Assembly: GCA_024036415.1 (NCBI GenBank) | Contig: JAMWET010000576.1 | Span: 1 to 64,000 of the forward strand | Length of the DNA: 64,000 nt | Origin: Prochilodus magdalenae | Taxonomy: Eukaryota > Chordata > Actinopteri > Characiformes > Prochilodontidae | Reading direction: 5' to 3' | The notes under the pieces: generated by a model | The model's database searches: none | Told to the model about the DNA's origin: nothing | The model's input: only the letters and a program-made list of their open reading frames with translations | Program-made: the position numbers and the translations under genes | Shown: positions 36,177 to 44,632 of the stretch, one piece after another | Numbering within the stretch: the stretch's first letter is position 1 | How the letters are laid out: each line of letters starts with the position of its first letter

Positions 36177-36497
36177 AGTACAGCTACACCCAGAAGGAGG
36201 TGTGGGAGTGCAGTGGTTTTGGGAAGGAAGATAAAGGTTACCAGGATCAATAACTGATGATACATTTAGACTGATATGATCAATATTTATTGAGCTACAC
36301 ATACAGAAGTCTGTCTCTCAGTATGGCGTCAGGCCGCCAGGTTTGCTAACCCAACATGCCAGACGTCTCGGTATAATGCTGTAGAGGTTCCTAATGGTGT
36401 CCTGCGAAAATGCAGCCTAAATATCCCCACACAGGTCCTACAGATGGTGCAGTAGGGGTGGAGGTGGAGTGACACCAGGTCTTCTGGATGTGTGGAT
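36177..36497 (-). mobile_element. Tc1-A copy 5, right end
   Basis: The right terminal repeat is complete (ACAGCTACACCCAGAAGGAG), followed by GGTGTGGGAGTGCAGTGGTT, the AATATTTATTGAGC motif, the C-terminal transposase zone (GGPTPY-type through CRTCVGI) and the shared internal junction (GGTGGAGTGACACCAGG). It stops abruptly at about 36497, where Tc1-B sequence begins. Confidence 0.85.
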
Positions 36498-36504
36498 GTG
36501 TGAC

Positions 36505-36640
36505 TGTACGCTTCCATACACCTGCAGATTCAGCTACTTCCATCACACTATGGTCTTAGGCCACGCCCACATGCAGTCACTCCTTTTAGCCAATCATTAA
36601 CATCTGCAGAAGCCTGAGGTTCCTAAACACACAAGGGGAC
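36505..36640 (-). mobile_element. Tc1-B fragment (N-terminal HTH zone)
   Basis: Matches the minus-strand Tc1-B copy at 53.5-53.7 kb: ACACCTGCAGATTCAGCTAC, CACACTATGGTCTTAGGCCA and TTTTAGCCAATCATTAACAT. These encode (inverted) DVNDWL...DHSVMEVAESAG, the helix-turn-helix end of the transposase. It directly abuts Tc1-A copy 5, so one inserted in or recombined with the other. Confidence 0.7.
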
Positions 36641-36959
36641 CAAGTGTGAGATATCCACTGAGCTTTATGTTATTAGCAGACGTCAGTGTAGAAGCTTTCA
36701 CTCTTCAAGTGTCCTTTTTCATGGTGAGGAGCTCATTACCACTGCTATGCTAATGCTAATTTTCGCTAACCATGGGATTCAGTCTCCGTGGGATTTGCAT
36801 TCTCAAGCTAACAGCGGCTGACATTCATTATCCCAGACTGAGCTTCATACTGTACAGCTCATTCTGTCATTTGGAACTTGCCAGACAGGCATGTAACATT
36901 TTCACTTGTCTATTTTTTAATCATGTCATTAATTAGCTAATTTCTAACTAAGCAAGTCG

Positions 36960-37260
36960 TCTACCTATGACAAAGAACCAGGAGCGACGTGTGCAGAGCT
37001 AAAAGTCAGATTGGCTTTATTAAGCAAGCGGGTAAATGAGCACACCAACAAAACTCGGACAAACATAGAGGTGGAGACAAGGTCAAAGTCAAGGGACAGG
37101 CAGCGAGGTAACCGAAGCAGAAGAGCTAGACTGGAGAATGGGAAAGAGAGCGAAAGAGAGGTCGATAACCGGAGGGAAGATCAAAGACAGAGCCAACAAG
37201 GGGTAAGCAAAAGAGGAGGTGAAAAAACAGACAAGCCAAACTAGGCGTGGCAGAATTTTG
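36960..37260. repeat. Probable dispersed repeat remnant, unclassified
   Basis: An A/G-rich segment (GGCTTTATTAAGCAAGCGGG; AAGTCAAGGGACAGGCAGCG; AGCAGAAGAGCTAGACTGGA) resembles a class of fish repeats with a GTTTATTA-type edge and purine-rich body. A 77-codon + frame here is composition-driven (R/E/K/N-rich) and not a gene. Related-looking sequence occurs at 57650-57900. Confidence 0.4.
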
Positions 37261-37499
37261 CAATGAGGATTTGTTGTTTGTGAGGGGTATATACGCTAAA
37301 GCTAAAGTGGATGCAGCTGGGCTAAATCTCAGGTGACCTAGAGTGGTGCTGACTGGATGGCTGGGGACATGTGGGTGTGATGTCATCAAGCAATGCCTTC
37401 TGGGAAGCTGAGAGCGGAGGATAGGGTTGCCACCCGTCCCGTAAAATACGGAATTGTCCTTTATTTGGCAATTAAATGTTGTGTCCTGTATTAAACCAA

Positions 37500-37755
37500 T
37501 ACGGGACGTGATTTGTTCCGTATTTCCATAAATGTCTGTAAATTTGTTCCGTATTTCCGTAAATGTCGGTAAATTTGTTCCGTATTTCCGTAAATGTCGG
37601 TAAATTTGTTCCATATTTCTGTAAATGTCGGTAAATTTGTTCCGTATTTCCGTAAATGTCTGGAAATTTGTTCCGTATTTCCGTAAATGTCTGTAAATTT
37701 GTTCCGTTTTTCAGTAAATGTCTGTAAATTTGTTCCATATTTCCGTAAATGTCCG
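37500..37755. repeat. 31-bp minisatellite inside the hAT-like element
   Basis: The unit reads TTGTTCCGTATTTCCGTAAA then TGTCTGTAAAT, with TTGTTCC starts at 37513, 37544 and 37575 and onward, for about eight units. Because 31 is not a multiple of three, each minus-strand frame cycles through all three phases and repeats as a 31-residue peptide (KYGTNLQTFTEIRNKF, then TDIYGNTEQIYRHLR). This produces long stop-free frames without any gene. Confidence 0.9.
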
Positions 37756-37789
37756 ATATACATGCCTGTCACACACACATGAATGTCAC

Positions 37790-38160
37790 CCCTGCCGGTC
37801 CCGCCCCCGTCCCCGTCCCCGTTTGTTACGCGGGACGAGGGGACAGGTTGCAACTGCAAGTCTTTAATAAACCAAAAACAAAACAAACCCAAAGAGACTA
37901 AACAACGGAACAGTGCTACACAACAACCGACATGGAGAAACCTACATGGATACTCAGTCAAACCACAAAGAGACCAAGGACCGGCCGGGAGACAAAACAC
38001 CCAACAAGAACAAAGGGCACAACGTGGGGTATAACACAACTAGGGCTGACAAGAGACATCCGTGTAGGGGCGGAGCTAGAAACAAGGGACCGGACTAGAG
38101 GGCGGAGACAAGAGGAGCACAGGACCAAAACAAACAGAGGCACATGGATATGACAGAACA
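37790..38160. repeat. Insert within the hAT-like element, purine-rich dispersed repeat
   Basis: Begins near GGTCCCGCCCCCGTCCCCGT and continues CAACTGCAAGTCTTTAATAA, then A/C/G-rich sequence (AGACTAAACAACGGAACAGT; GGGGCGGAGCTAGAAACAAG) to GGAGCACAGGACC. This is similar in style to known non-autonomous fish repeats with a TTTAATAA edge. The boundaries are approximate and no coding frame is recognised. Confidence 0.45.
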
Positions 38161-38657
38161 CAGCAGGGTGTGGCATCTCCCCGGACTTGCACGATTTGTT
38201 CCGTATTACCGTAAATGTCCGATAAACACGTTTCACACATGACAGATCACACTCTCCCCCAAATAACCCCCCCCCCCCCAAATACGGGACACGATTTCGA
38301 ACACATGTCGCTCACACATGACCCCGTCCTTTATTTTCATTTGTGAAAGATAGCAACCCTAGTGGAGGAACCAGGAAAACCTGGAAGCGTGACCTGAAAT
38401 TTATTTTATACTGTATAAAATCAGTTAAACTGTAAATAAATATCTGGAAATACAATAAATTATCTTAAAATGAGAATTTAAAAATATCCGCTACACATAA
38501 GACCCTTTTACTGGTCTACGTTTTTGCTGTGTAGCTACAACGCATAGGACTGTTAAAGGAACTATTGCCGAGATGAAACACTAATTGAGACTTTTTGAAC
38601 TGACCGTGATGCCAGTTGTGTAGCTGTCCACTCATCTGCATTGTTACTGAGGTCTGT

Positions 38658-38707
38658 GGTTATTTGGGGGAGAGTGTGATCTGTCATGTGTGAAACACAT
38701 GTTTATC
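38658..38707 (-). repeat. Inverted copy of hAT-like element internal sequence
   Basis: GGTTATTTGGGGGAGAGTGT, then GATCTGTCATGTGTGAAACAC and ATGTTTATCGG, is the reverse complement of 38214-38267 inside the hAT-like element. It sits immediately before the SINE. Confidence 0.8.
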
Positions 38708-38920
38708 GGTTGGGGTAGCTCAGTGGGTAACACCACTACTCAGGGTGCCACTTTTACGTGTGGGAGACTGGGGTTCGAATCCCAGTCTGGGTGACTATGC
38801 TGAGCTACACCAATAAGAGTCCTTAGGGCAAGACTCCTAACACTACACTGGCCCACCTGTAATCATTAACCTTGTAAGTCGCTCTGGATAAGAGCGTCAG
38901 ATAAATGCTGTAAATGTACT
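38708..38920 (+). mobile_element. tRNA-derived SINE
   Basis: The 5' head is tRNA-like: GGTAGCTCAGTGGGTAAC is an A-box-type promoter and GGTTCGAATCC (38772-38782) a perfect B-box. The body ends in the conserved tail GTAAGTCGCTCTGGATAAGA, then GCGTCAGATAAATGCTG and TAAATGTA. This tail is shared by fish SINEs and thought to be recognised by a partner LINE. It is transcribed by RNA polymerase III in principle. Length is about 213 bp. It is not a functional tRNA gene: stems are imperfect and the 3' tail is SINE-type. Confidence 0.9.
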
Positions 38921-38983
38921 GAGTCCATTGGAACAATGGTTTCTCCACTGGTTGGGTCACTCTTACTATGGGGTCCAGGAAAC

Positions 38984-39292
38984 TAATCCAACATGCCAGA
39001 CGTCTCGGTATGGAGCTGTAGAGGTTCCTAATGGTGTCCTGTGATAATCCATCCCATGCAGCTTGAACATCCTCACACAGTGTCTGCAGATGTAGGTGGA
39101 GGTGGAGGGACACTGGGCCTTCTGGACGTGACGTTTGACAACAAACCGTTGACGTTGGTGACCACGATGCCTCCACACACAGACCCGTTGGTCGTCTCCA
39201 CCAAGACTAAAGCGGGACTCGTCACTGAAAGCGACCCGCTGCAATTCTGAGTCGCTCCATGACAGTCTGGTACGACACCACTGCAGGCCTTC
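38984..39292 (-). mobile_element. Tc1-A copy 6, central fragment
   Basis: Inverted. The minus strand reads LQWCRTRLSWSDSELQRVAF, then SDESRFSLGGDDQRVCVWRH (first catalytic Asp at about 39222), then RGHQRQRF, the shared internal junction, and then in a second frame DVQAAWDGLSQDTIRNLYSS. Both terminal repeats are missing. This is the copy in which the catalytic block stays open longest (135 codons including unrelated flank). Confidence 0.85.
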
Positions 39293-39369
39293 CAAGTCGT
39301 ATTGTTGGTATTTCGTTCCACCGTGTCCCTGTATATGGATGGACTGGCAATCAAGTTCTCCCTGCCTCT

Positions 39370-39735
39370 TCACTCTCTTGACGCTCCGTCAGGTTCGAGG
39401 CAAATTGCTTCTTCTTTTTTCCCTCCAGAAGGTTTTAACAGCAGGCTCGCACGCAGCCGGGGAAAAGCGTTTCCATTTGACGGCCACGAGCGTACGCCCC
39501 GGCGAAGGAAGATTCCTCTCAGGTAGTGGGGATTACGATTATCCGCAATGTACCTACAGGATCGGCGAGGCGACGTGGAAGCGCCAGCTACAGTTGTCGA
39601 GCAGGGCCTGATAAGGAAGAAGAAGAAAAAAATGCAAATGGCTCTCGTACCCTGGAGGAGGGCGAGGAGTTATCACAGCGCTCCAGAGCGGGTCCGACAG
39701 CGAGCGGCCATGCTCGGATCCGTGGGGTTTAACTC
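39370..39735. promoter_or_regulatory. CpG-rich segment, possible CpG island
   Basis: By eye about 30 CpG dinucleotides fall in some 365 bases (CCGGGGAAAAGCG; GGCCACGAGCGTACGCCCCG; GATCGGCGAGGCGACG; GTCCGACAGCGAGCGG). That is near or above expectation for the base composition, whereas neighbouring sequence is CpG-poor. Overlapping short open frames (68-90 codons) have arginine/serine-rich, composition-driven products. It could be an unmethylated regulatory region, a recent insertion or a lost promoter. No transcription start can be assigned. Confidence 0.4.
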
Positions 39736-39950
39736 TTGGAAGGCTGTTTTCCTAATGTAATGACATAAATACAGAATTAGGCATATCGCTTTAGTAAAGA
39801 CCAGCACTCCTAAGGTCACATGCGCTTCCAGGACGGTGGGTATAAAACTTCATAAGCATTTCTAAAGGCTTATTTTGGGAAGCATCAGCCTTTGGATGGC
39901 TATCACAACTAACACTTGCTGGAAACCAGGGTAAATGGTCTATATAGAGT

Positions 39951-40487
39951 TACAGGGGTTGGACTATGAAACTGAAACACCTGGTTTTAGACCACAGTCA
40001 TTTATTAGTATGGTGTAGGGCCTCCTTTTGCGGCCAATACAGCGTCAGTTGGTCTTGGGAATGACATATACTGCGTCCTGCACAGTGGTCAGAGGGAGTT
40101 TAAGCCATTCTTCTTGCAGGATAGTGGCCAGGTCACTACGTGATGCTGGTGGAGGTTCGTCCTTCTTGGTGGTATGCTGACATTACCCTGGATACCGTGG
40201 CTCTTGATACATCACAAAGACTTGCTGTCTTGGTCACAGATGCTCCAGCAAGACGTGCACCAACAATCTGTCCTCTTTTGAACTCTGGTATGTCACCCAT
40301 AATGCTGTGTGCATTGCAATATTTTGAGCAGAACTGTGCTCTTACCTGCTAACTGAACCTTCACACTCTGCTCTTACTGGTGCAATGTGCAGTTAATGAA
40401 GATTGGCCACCAGGCTGGTCCAATTTAGCCATGAGACCTCCCACACTAAAATGACAGGTGTTTCAGTTTCATTGTCCAACCCCTGTA
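39951..40487 (-). mobile_element. Tc1-D non-autonomous element, 537 bp with TA borders
   Basis: Ends are inverted: TACAGGGGTTGGACTATGAA at the left and, read inward from the right, TACAGGGGTTGGACAATGAA. Both are followed by ACTGAAACACCTG or its variant, with TA at both borders. On the minus strand it encodes the N-terminal DNA-binding part of a Tc1-like transposase: MGDIPEFKRGQIVGARLAGA then SVTKTASLCDVSRATVSRV, a clear helix-turn-helix. A sharp join at about 40156 (GATGCTGGTGGAGG next to TTCGTCCTTCTTGG) removes the whole catalytic domain present in full-length relatives. It must have depended on an enzyme supplied in trans. Confidence 0.92.
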
Positions 40488-41286
40488 CATGAAGAAGTTT
40501 AGAGATTTTGTTTCTTTTTTTTTTGACTGAATCTTCATAATGTCCATTTTATTTTTAACATTAAACAACAAAAAAAAAAACTGAAAAAAAAAATTTAATT
40601 CCATTGTTCAGGTTCAGAAAATATACACACATGCACTTCACAAAATTAAACATATAAAACAAATAAATAAATTAATTTAAAATAATATTTTTAGATTTAT
40701 ATTATTATTATTAACAAATATTTTAAAACTAATATTTTTAAAATAATTAATCAAAAAATTTATTAACATATAACTAAACGACTTTAAAATTATAGTGCTA
40801 TTATAATTAGGTATTTTCATTTTTCTAAGGAGAACTTATTTTAACATTGTGCCATTGAAAATCTTTCTTTAACTTAAATTGAAAACTTAAAAATTGGCAG
40901 TTTTAATATGAAAAAAAAAAGTTTTAATATGACTATCCCTTTAATGCTTATGGGTCCAGCGTTTATAGCATACAGTCTATAATATAAGGTTCAGAGTGTT
41001 TACTGTGTTCCCAATAACAGCAGGTTTATTATGTTTATCTTGTGAAATAGCGCCACCATTGCTTTCATTATGCAGCATTTCCTGTCTAGTAGGTCTACCT
41101 GATTTATTTAACCAGTCATACACACAGAAAAGGAAACAGTTAGACTGTACAGTGACATTCTTACTCTGCACCAGCTCCCGGACCACAAGTGCTAACAACT
41201 ACAATATAAATAGTACATACTAAATAAGAAAGATAAGACTGGAGGGAAGAAAAGTAGATATGTATATAAATTAGGGAAATGTAAAA
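40488..41286. other. AT-rich interval, no gene
   Basis: Poly-A/T runs and AATA-rich low-complexity sequence (40560-40920) are followed by ordinary sequence. Two complementary 73-75 codon frames near 40977-41223 have no motif. Confidence 0.4.
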
Positions 41287-41342
41287 TATATTCGTTGTCC
41301 AATGAAAAACACACATACATACATACATACATACATACATAG
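41287..41342. repeat. Solo MITE end plus (CATA)n microsatellite
   Basis: ATATTCGTTGTCCAATGAAA is the terminal repeat of the 17.8-kb MITE family. It runs directly into about seven CATA repeats (41314-41342), suggesting the microsatellite replaced or grew from the rest of the element. Confidence 0.7.
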
Positions 41343-41531
41343 TATATCAGCTTATATCTAGTTGATATATCTTGAAATTTTCATTTTAAGATTGTCATAA
41401 GCTCATTTCAAGATTATTTATCTTGTGTTTAAAGTACTTTTAGTTTGCCAAATTTCTCTCAAAATAACCAAAATGCTCTGCCAATATAGACAGATTTGAG
41501 CTAAAAATATATATATATTTTTTTGTTTACC

Positions 41532-42277
41532 ACATTCACTGCAAAAAATATTTATCTTGCCAAGTAAAATGGTCTTATATCTAATTGATATATCTTAGAA
41601 TTCTCATTTTAAGTTTGTTGTAAGCTAATTTTAAGGCTATGTGTCTTATTTCCAGATATTCCTGATTGTTTTAGGTTATTATACTGGTAAATAATTTTGC
41701 TTCTATTTACACTTCTTATCCGCAACCTTTATGTGGTGAGGTGGGGCAATATCCTGTTCACACGCATCATTACCATCAGTAAGGAACATTAACATGTAGA
41801 GGTGGACATGATCTGCCAAGTATTACTAGAATTCACAGACTCGTGCAGTGGAGTTAATGGTCTAAGATCATCCCCTAGGCAAGTACACTGCTGCCACCGC
41901 CCTACGTTTGAGCCACAGTATGTCCTTAGAGGGGGCTTACATGTGTTTGGCGGTGTATGAACCATCTTCCATTCACTTCAGGCAGCACAAACCTGGATTA
42001 GTCTGAGAAGGCAGTGTCCAATTACGGCTAACTGGAGGCAACGTTGAGAATGAACACTGGTTAACATTGACACTTTAACCATGCGTCTTCTAGCAGGTGC
42101 AGACTGATTAGCCCAAAACAGCCCAAACTGCCTGCCAATATAGTGAAAACAATCGGCTTATAAAAGTCACCTAAAACAAGACCAAAAAAAAAAAAAAAAA
42201 AAAAAAGTGAGCTACAATAATTTCAAATGAGAATTTTAAGCTATATCAATTAGATATAAGATTATTTTAGCAGTGTA
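41532..42277. mobile_element. CACTGCAAAAAA-ended element with long TIRs
   Basis: The left end CACTGCAAAAAATATTTATC, then GGTCTTATATCTAATTGATA and TATCTTAGAATTCTCATTTT, pairs with the right end, which read inward is CACTGCTAAAATAATCTTAT, then ATCTAATTGATATAGCTTAA and AATTCTCATTT. The arms are about 100 bp and the middle holds non-repetitive DNA (41700-42120). No transposase is visible. A partial relative lies just upstream (41340-41500) and a lone end at 42344-42480. Confidence 0.75.
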
Positions 42278-42343
42278 GAATCGATGTGGTTTTTATACTC
42301 TTTGGCATTTAAGCATAATTACTTATGCTTTACCATATACACT

Positions 42344-42480
42344 GCCCAAAAAAAAAAAAAAAAAATCAGCTTATATCTGGTTGATTTATCTTAATGTCTT
42401 CATTTGAGAGACGAAGGGAGATTTGAGAATAAAATTACTTGAACCAATATTTTAAAAATCTGGAAATAAGATTTTAAATG
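42344..42480. mobile_element. Solo end of the CACTG element family
   Basis: CACTGCCC followed by a poly-A run, then TCAGCTTATATCTGGTTGAT and TTATCTTAATGTCTTCATTT, matches the TIR body of the 41532-42277 element. The other end is not visible. Confidence 0.6.
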
Positions 42481-43258
42481 GTTTTAAAGGTTTGTGTGAC
42501 ACGTAAGCCACCGTGTTAGCTGTCCTAATGTTATTCCTCCTAATAAACATTCCTCATGTTCAGTCTTCTCATTATTCACCACCATGACTGTGAAATTTAG
42601 TCTGGCCAGATTTAACCACCATTAAAACACAATAAAAACGCTGAAAAATAGATTCAACTAGAAATATTATTATAGGCCCACTCCAAGAAATCAGGTTAAC
42701 TTAATGTAATCAATTTAAAAGTCAGTAAAAATACTGGCTTGTGCAGAACACAGAATGCACTTATTGAATACATTCATATCCTAACAATTAATACTTAAAA
42801 AAAAAAAATACTTTTAACAATACAGGAAATACAAAGACCTATTCATGGCAAGTTCCTGAAATATATGCCTACATATATTTTTGAAGTGCAACCTCTGATG
42901 CAAAACAAAACTAAAGCACTGGTGGTAATTTTTCAAAATTTAACAAAATGCACAAAAAAATAAAAACAGTGAAATCACTTTTCTTTTTTTCTTTTTAATA
43001 AGAATAAATTGAAGTCCTACTTAAAAATTCAATATGCTGCATTAGTCTTGAAATATATACAAATATACAATAAATACAATATATAATATATACAATACAA
43101 AATAAATCCATGTTCTGTGGCCTAAAACAATATAAAACAAGTAATTCTTTTGAAACTTCCAGAAAAAAAAAAAAGATTAAAAGTCTGACTCTCTTAGCAT
43201 TTGTTTTTTTCTAACACTAAAATAAAAACAAATCTATTGGTGGTAAAATCTTACCAAA
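42481..43258. other. AT-rich interval
   Basis: Low-complexity A/T sequence. A CACTCCAAGAAATCAGGTTA phrase at about 42671 resembles another fish repeat end and may bound a larger element extending to 44632. No gene here. Confidence 0.35.
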
Positions 43259-43444
43259 TTACCAAAAAAAAAAAATTGACTCTTTGTAGTGCAATGTTAA
43301 GTTTCCCTGAAGCTGAAATGTCTCTCTGATGATCAATTCCAGGTCTTGATATGAAGCAGGGATCCCTGAAGGCAAGACCAGCTTTCGTATATCATGGTCA
43401 TCCAGAATCACGCGCAGCTTTGCTGGTTCAGACATAAATGGCAC
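43259..43444 (-). pseudogene. Truncated SAMD3-like / PB1-like N-terminal fragment
   Basis: The minus-strand frame opens with MSEPAKLRVILDDHDIRKLV, then LPSGIPASYQDLELIIRETF and QLQGNLTLHYK. This resembles, from memory, the N-terminus of multicopy fish proteins often labelled sterile alpha motif domain-containing protein 3-like, where it forms a ubiquitin/PB1-like fold. After LHYKE the sequence runs into a T-tract (SIFFFW) and stops, so the rest of the domain and everything downstream is missing. The natural start is probably the internal ATG at 43435 (MSEPA), which lies inside the last codons of the upstream frame. Fold and family are inferred from pattern memory and need a database search. 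Confidence 0.5.
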
Positions 43445-43745
43445 ACTTTAAGGTAACCATAGTCCGTCCTGCAACTGTGTACACTGATAATGGCACAACA
43501 TCACACAACTCCTGTTGCTCAAGTACTAGAAAATGGCCAGTTGTCTCCAGCTCATAAGACCTAAAATGCTCATTGTACCAGGCCTGACGAGTCTTCACAA
43601 TGAACCCAAATGTCTCACCAACAATCATTATTTGTTGGATTTGCACAAAATCTGGAAGCCCTGCAGTAGATCCATAAGGCAAAATCATGCCTTTCGAGTA
43701 CCTCGTTCCAGCATGTTGTTGTGTCTGCCAGCTGAACTGATGCAC
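43428..43745 (-). pseudogene. C-terminal fragment of an uncharacterised multicopy fish protein
   Basis: A 105-codon minus-strand frame contains YSKGMILPYGSTAGLPDFVQ, then IQQIMIVGETFGFIVKTRQA, WYNEHFRSYEL and VPLSVYTVAGRTMVTLKCAI. This arrangement resembles a conserved C-terminal region of uncharacterised teleost proteins (an LPxGSxxGLPxFxxI...FI.K...WYNEHxRxYEL pattern with a final VTLK). The frame ends at TGA 43428, overlapping the next frame's start as ATGTCTGA. Preceding sequence (43746-44340) carries no readable N-terminal part. Function unknown; the pattern is of a real domain, but this copy looks like a fragment carried in repeat-rich DNA. Confidence 0.5.
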
Positions 43746-44632
43746 TGTTTACAAATTTGCTTCATATTGCTTTCTGTATGTCAGTGCTCAACCAATCCAG
43801 AGGTACTTCAGAGACACGTGAGACACAAAAGGCTGGTTTCAGACAACTTGAATCATTCATCTGATAAGCCATCAAGAGCTGATGCTTCACAGCAAGACAG
43901 CGCAAAATGTTTGAAAAACAATGTAAAGAAACCTGGTTGACACTAACTCGGCTACAGTTGAGTAAAAGTTCTCATCCAAATCACGATAAAACAGGCATCT
44001 TCGAATCAGTAACAAGTATTTTTTTTAAATTATTAAAACATACACAAGACTACATCACCATAAAACCATTAGCTAACTGATACCTGGATTTAGCAAACTA
44101 GATAAATCACTTCAATCTCTAAAACACGCTAGTGGGCTAGCAGGTTAGCTGACTAGCTAACGCTAGCTTGCCTAGCATAGTCGCAACATCGTGGTAAAAC
44201 GCCAGGAACAATATTAACACCATCAAAACATGATAGTCATTAGCAAAAAACAAGTACATCTAAATAAAACATGGACCACTTCATTTTACACTGCAGTGCC
44301 TTCCCTGAAAAACAGCTCTGAAGCATGTTGCTGCAATATGGCCGAAGCTAGCGCGAAAGGTTCAATTAAAGGATGTGACGTAGGTCTTCTTCCTCCCCTT
44401 CTGTGAGCTGAACGAACTTGACTTGACAAGAGGTTGAACGAATGCAAATAATATACTTTCATTGAAAGTGTTTATCTGAGTTCAAGTAAATAATAACATT
44501 CCTGAATTGCATATACTTATTTATAGTATAATATAGTAAGTAAAGATAAAAAAACCTACAAGATTTTAGTAGAAGCTACTGTGTTTCGTAAGTATGGCTT
44601 GTTGAGTCAAAGAATCGTTTTTTTCAGTGTAC
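43746..44632 (-). other. Upstream region of the overlapping frames, possible element end
   Basis: On the minus strand the sequence opens at CACTGAAAAAAACGATTCTT (44632 leftward), a repeat-end-like start. It then passes a GC-richer CTTTCGCGCTAGCTTCGGCC patch (about 44360), which could be a promoter or 5' exon of the fragment gene. After that come GCTAGC-rich and AT-rich stretches. No coding frame is recognisable. Assignment to one mobile unit with 43259-43745 is inference. Confidence 0.35.

Larger units (their letters stand above)
37422..38361. mobile_element. hAT-like non-autonomous element with 8-bp target duplication
   Basis: The ends are TAGGGTTGC (37422) and GCAACCCTA (to 38361), a perfect 9-bp inverted pair. 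They are flanked by GCGGAGGA on the left and GTGGAGGA on the right, an 8-bp duplication with one mismatch, as hAT transposases make. Inside the left end is GTCCCGTAAAATACGGAA; near the right end, CAAATACGGGACACGATTTC. It carries a 31-bp minisatellite (37500-37755) and a distinct purine-rich insert (37790-38160). No transposase is present. Confidence 0.75.

Noticed and set aside
37491..38039. 182-codon and neighbouring 162-codon minus-strand frames
   Set aside because: Openness is produced by the 31-bp repeat in all three frames. The remainder reads through an unrelated repeat insert.
38708..38795. Free tRNA gene
   Set aside because: A and B boxes are good, but the sequence continues into the fish SINE tail and the cloverleaf stems are imperfect, so it is a SINE head.
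39302..39760. Possible gene in the CpG-rich segment
   Set aside because: Four overlapping frames with arginine/serine-rich, composition-driven products; no splice sites or domains that single out one.
43533..43940. 135-codon + frame
   Set aside because: Antisense to the two minus-strand frames whose peptide patterns look conserved; the + product shows no family pattern.
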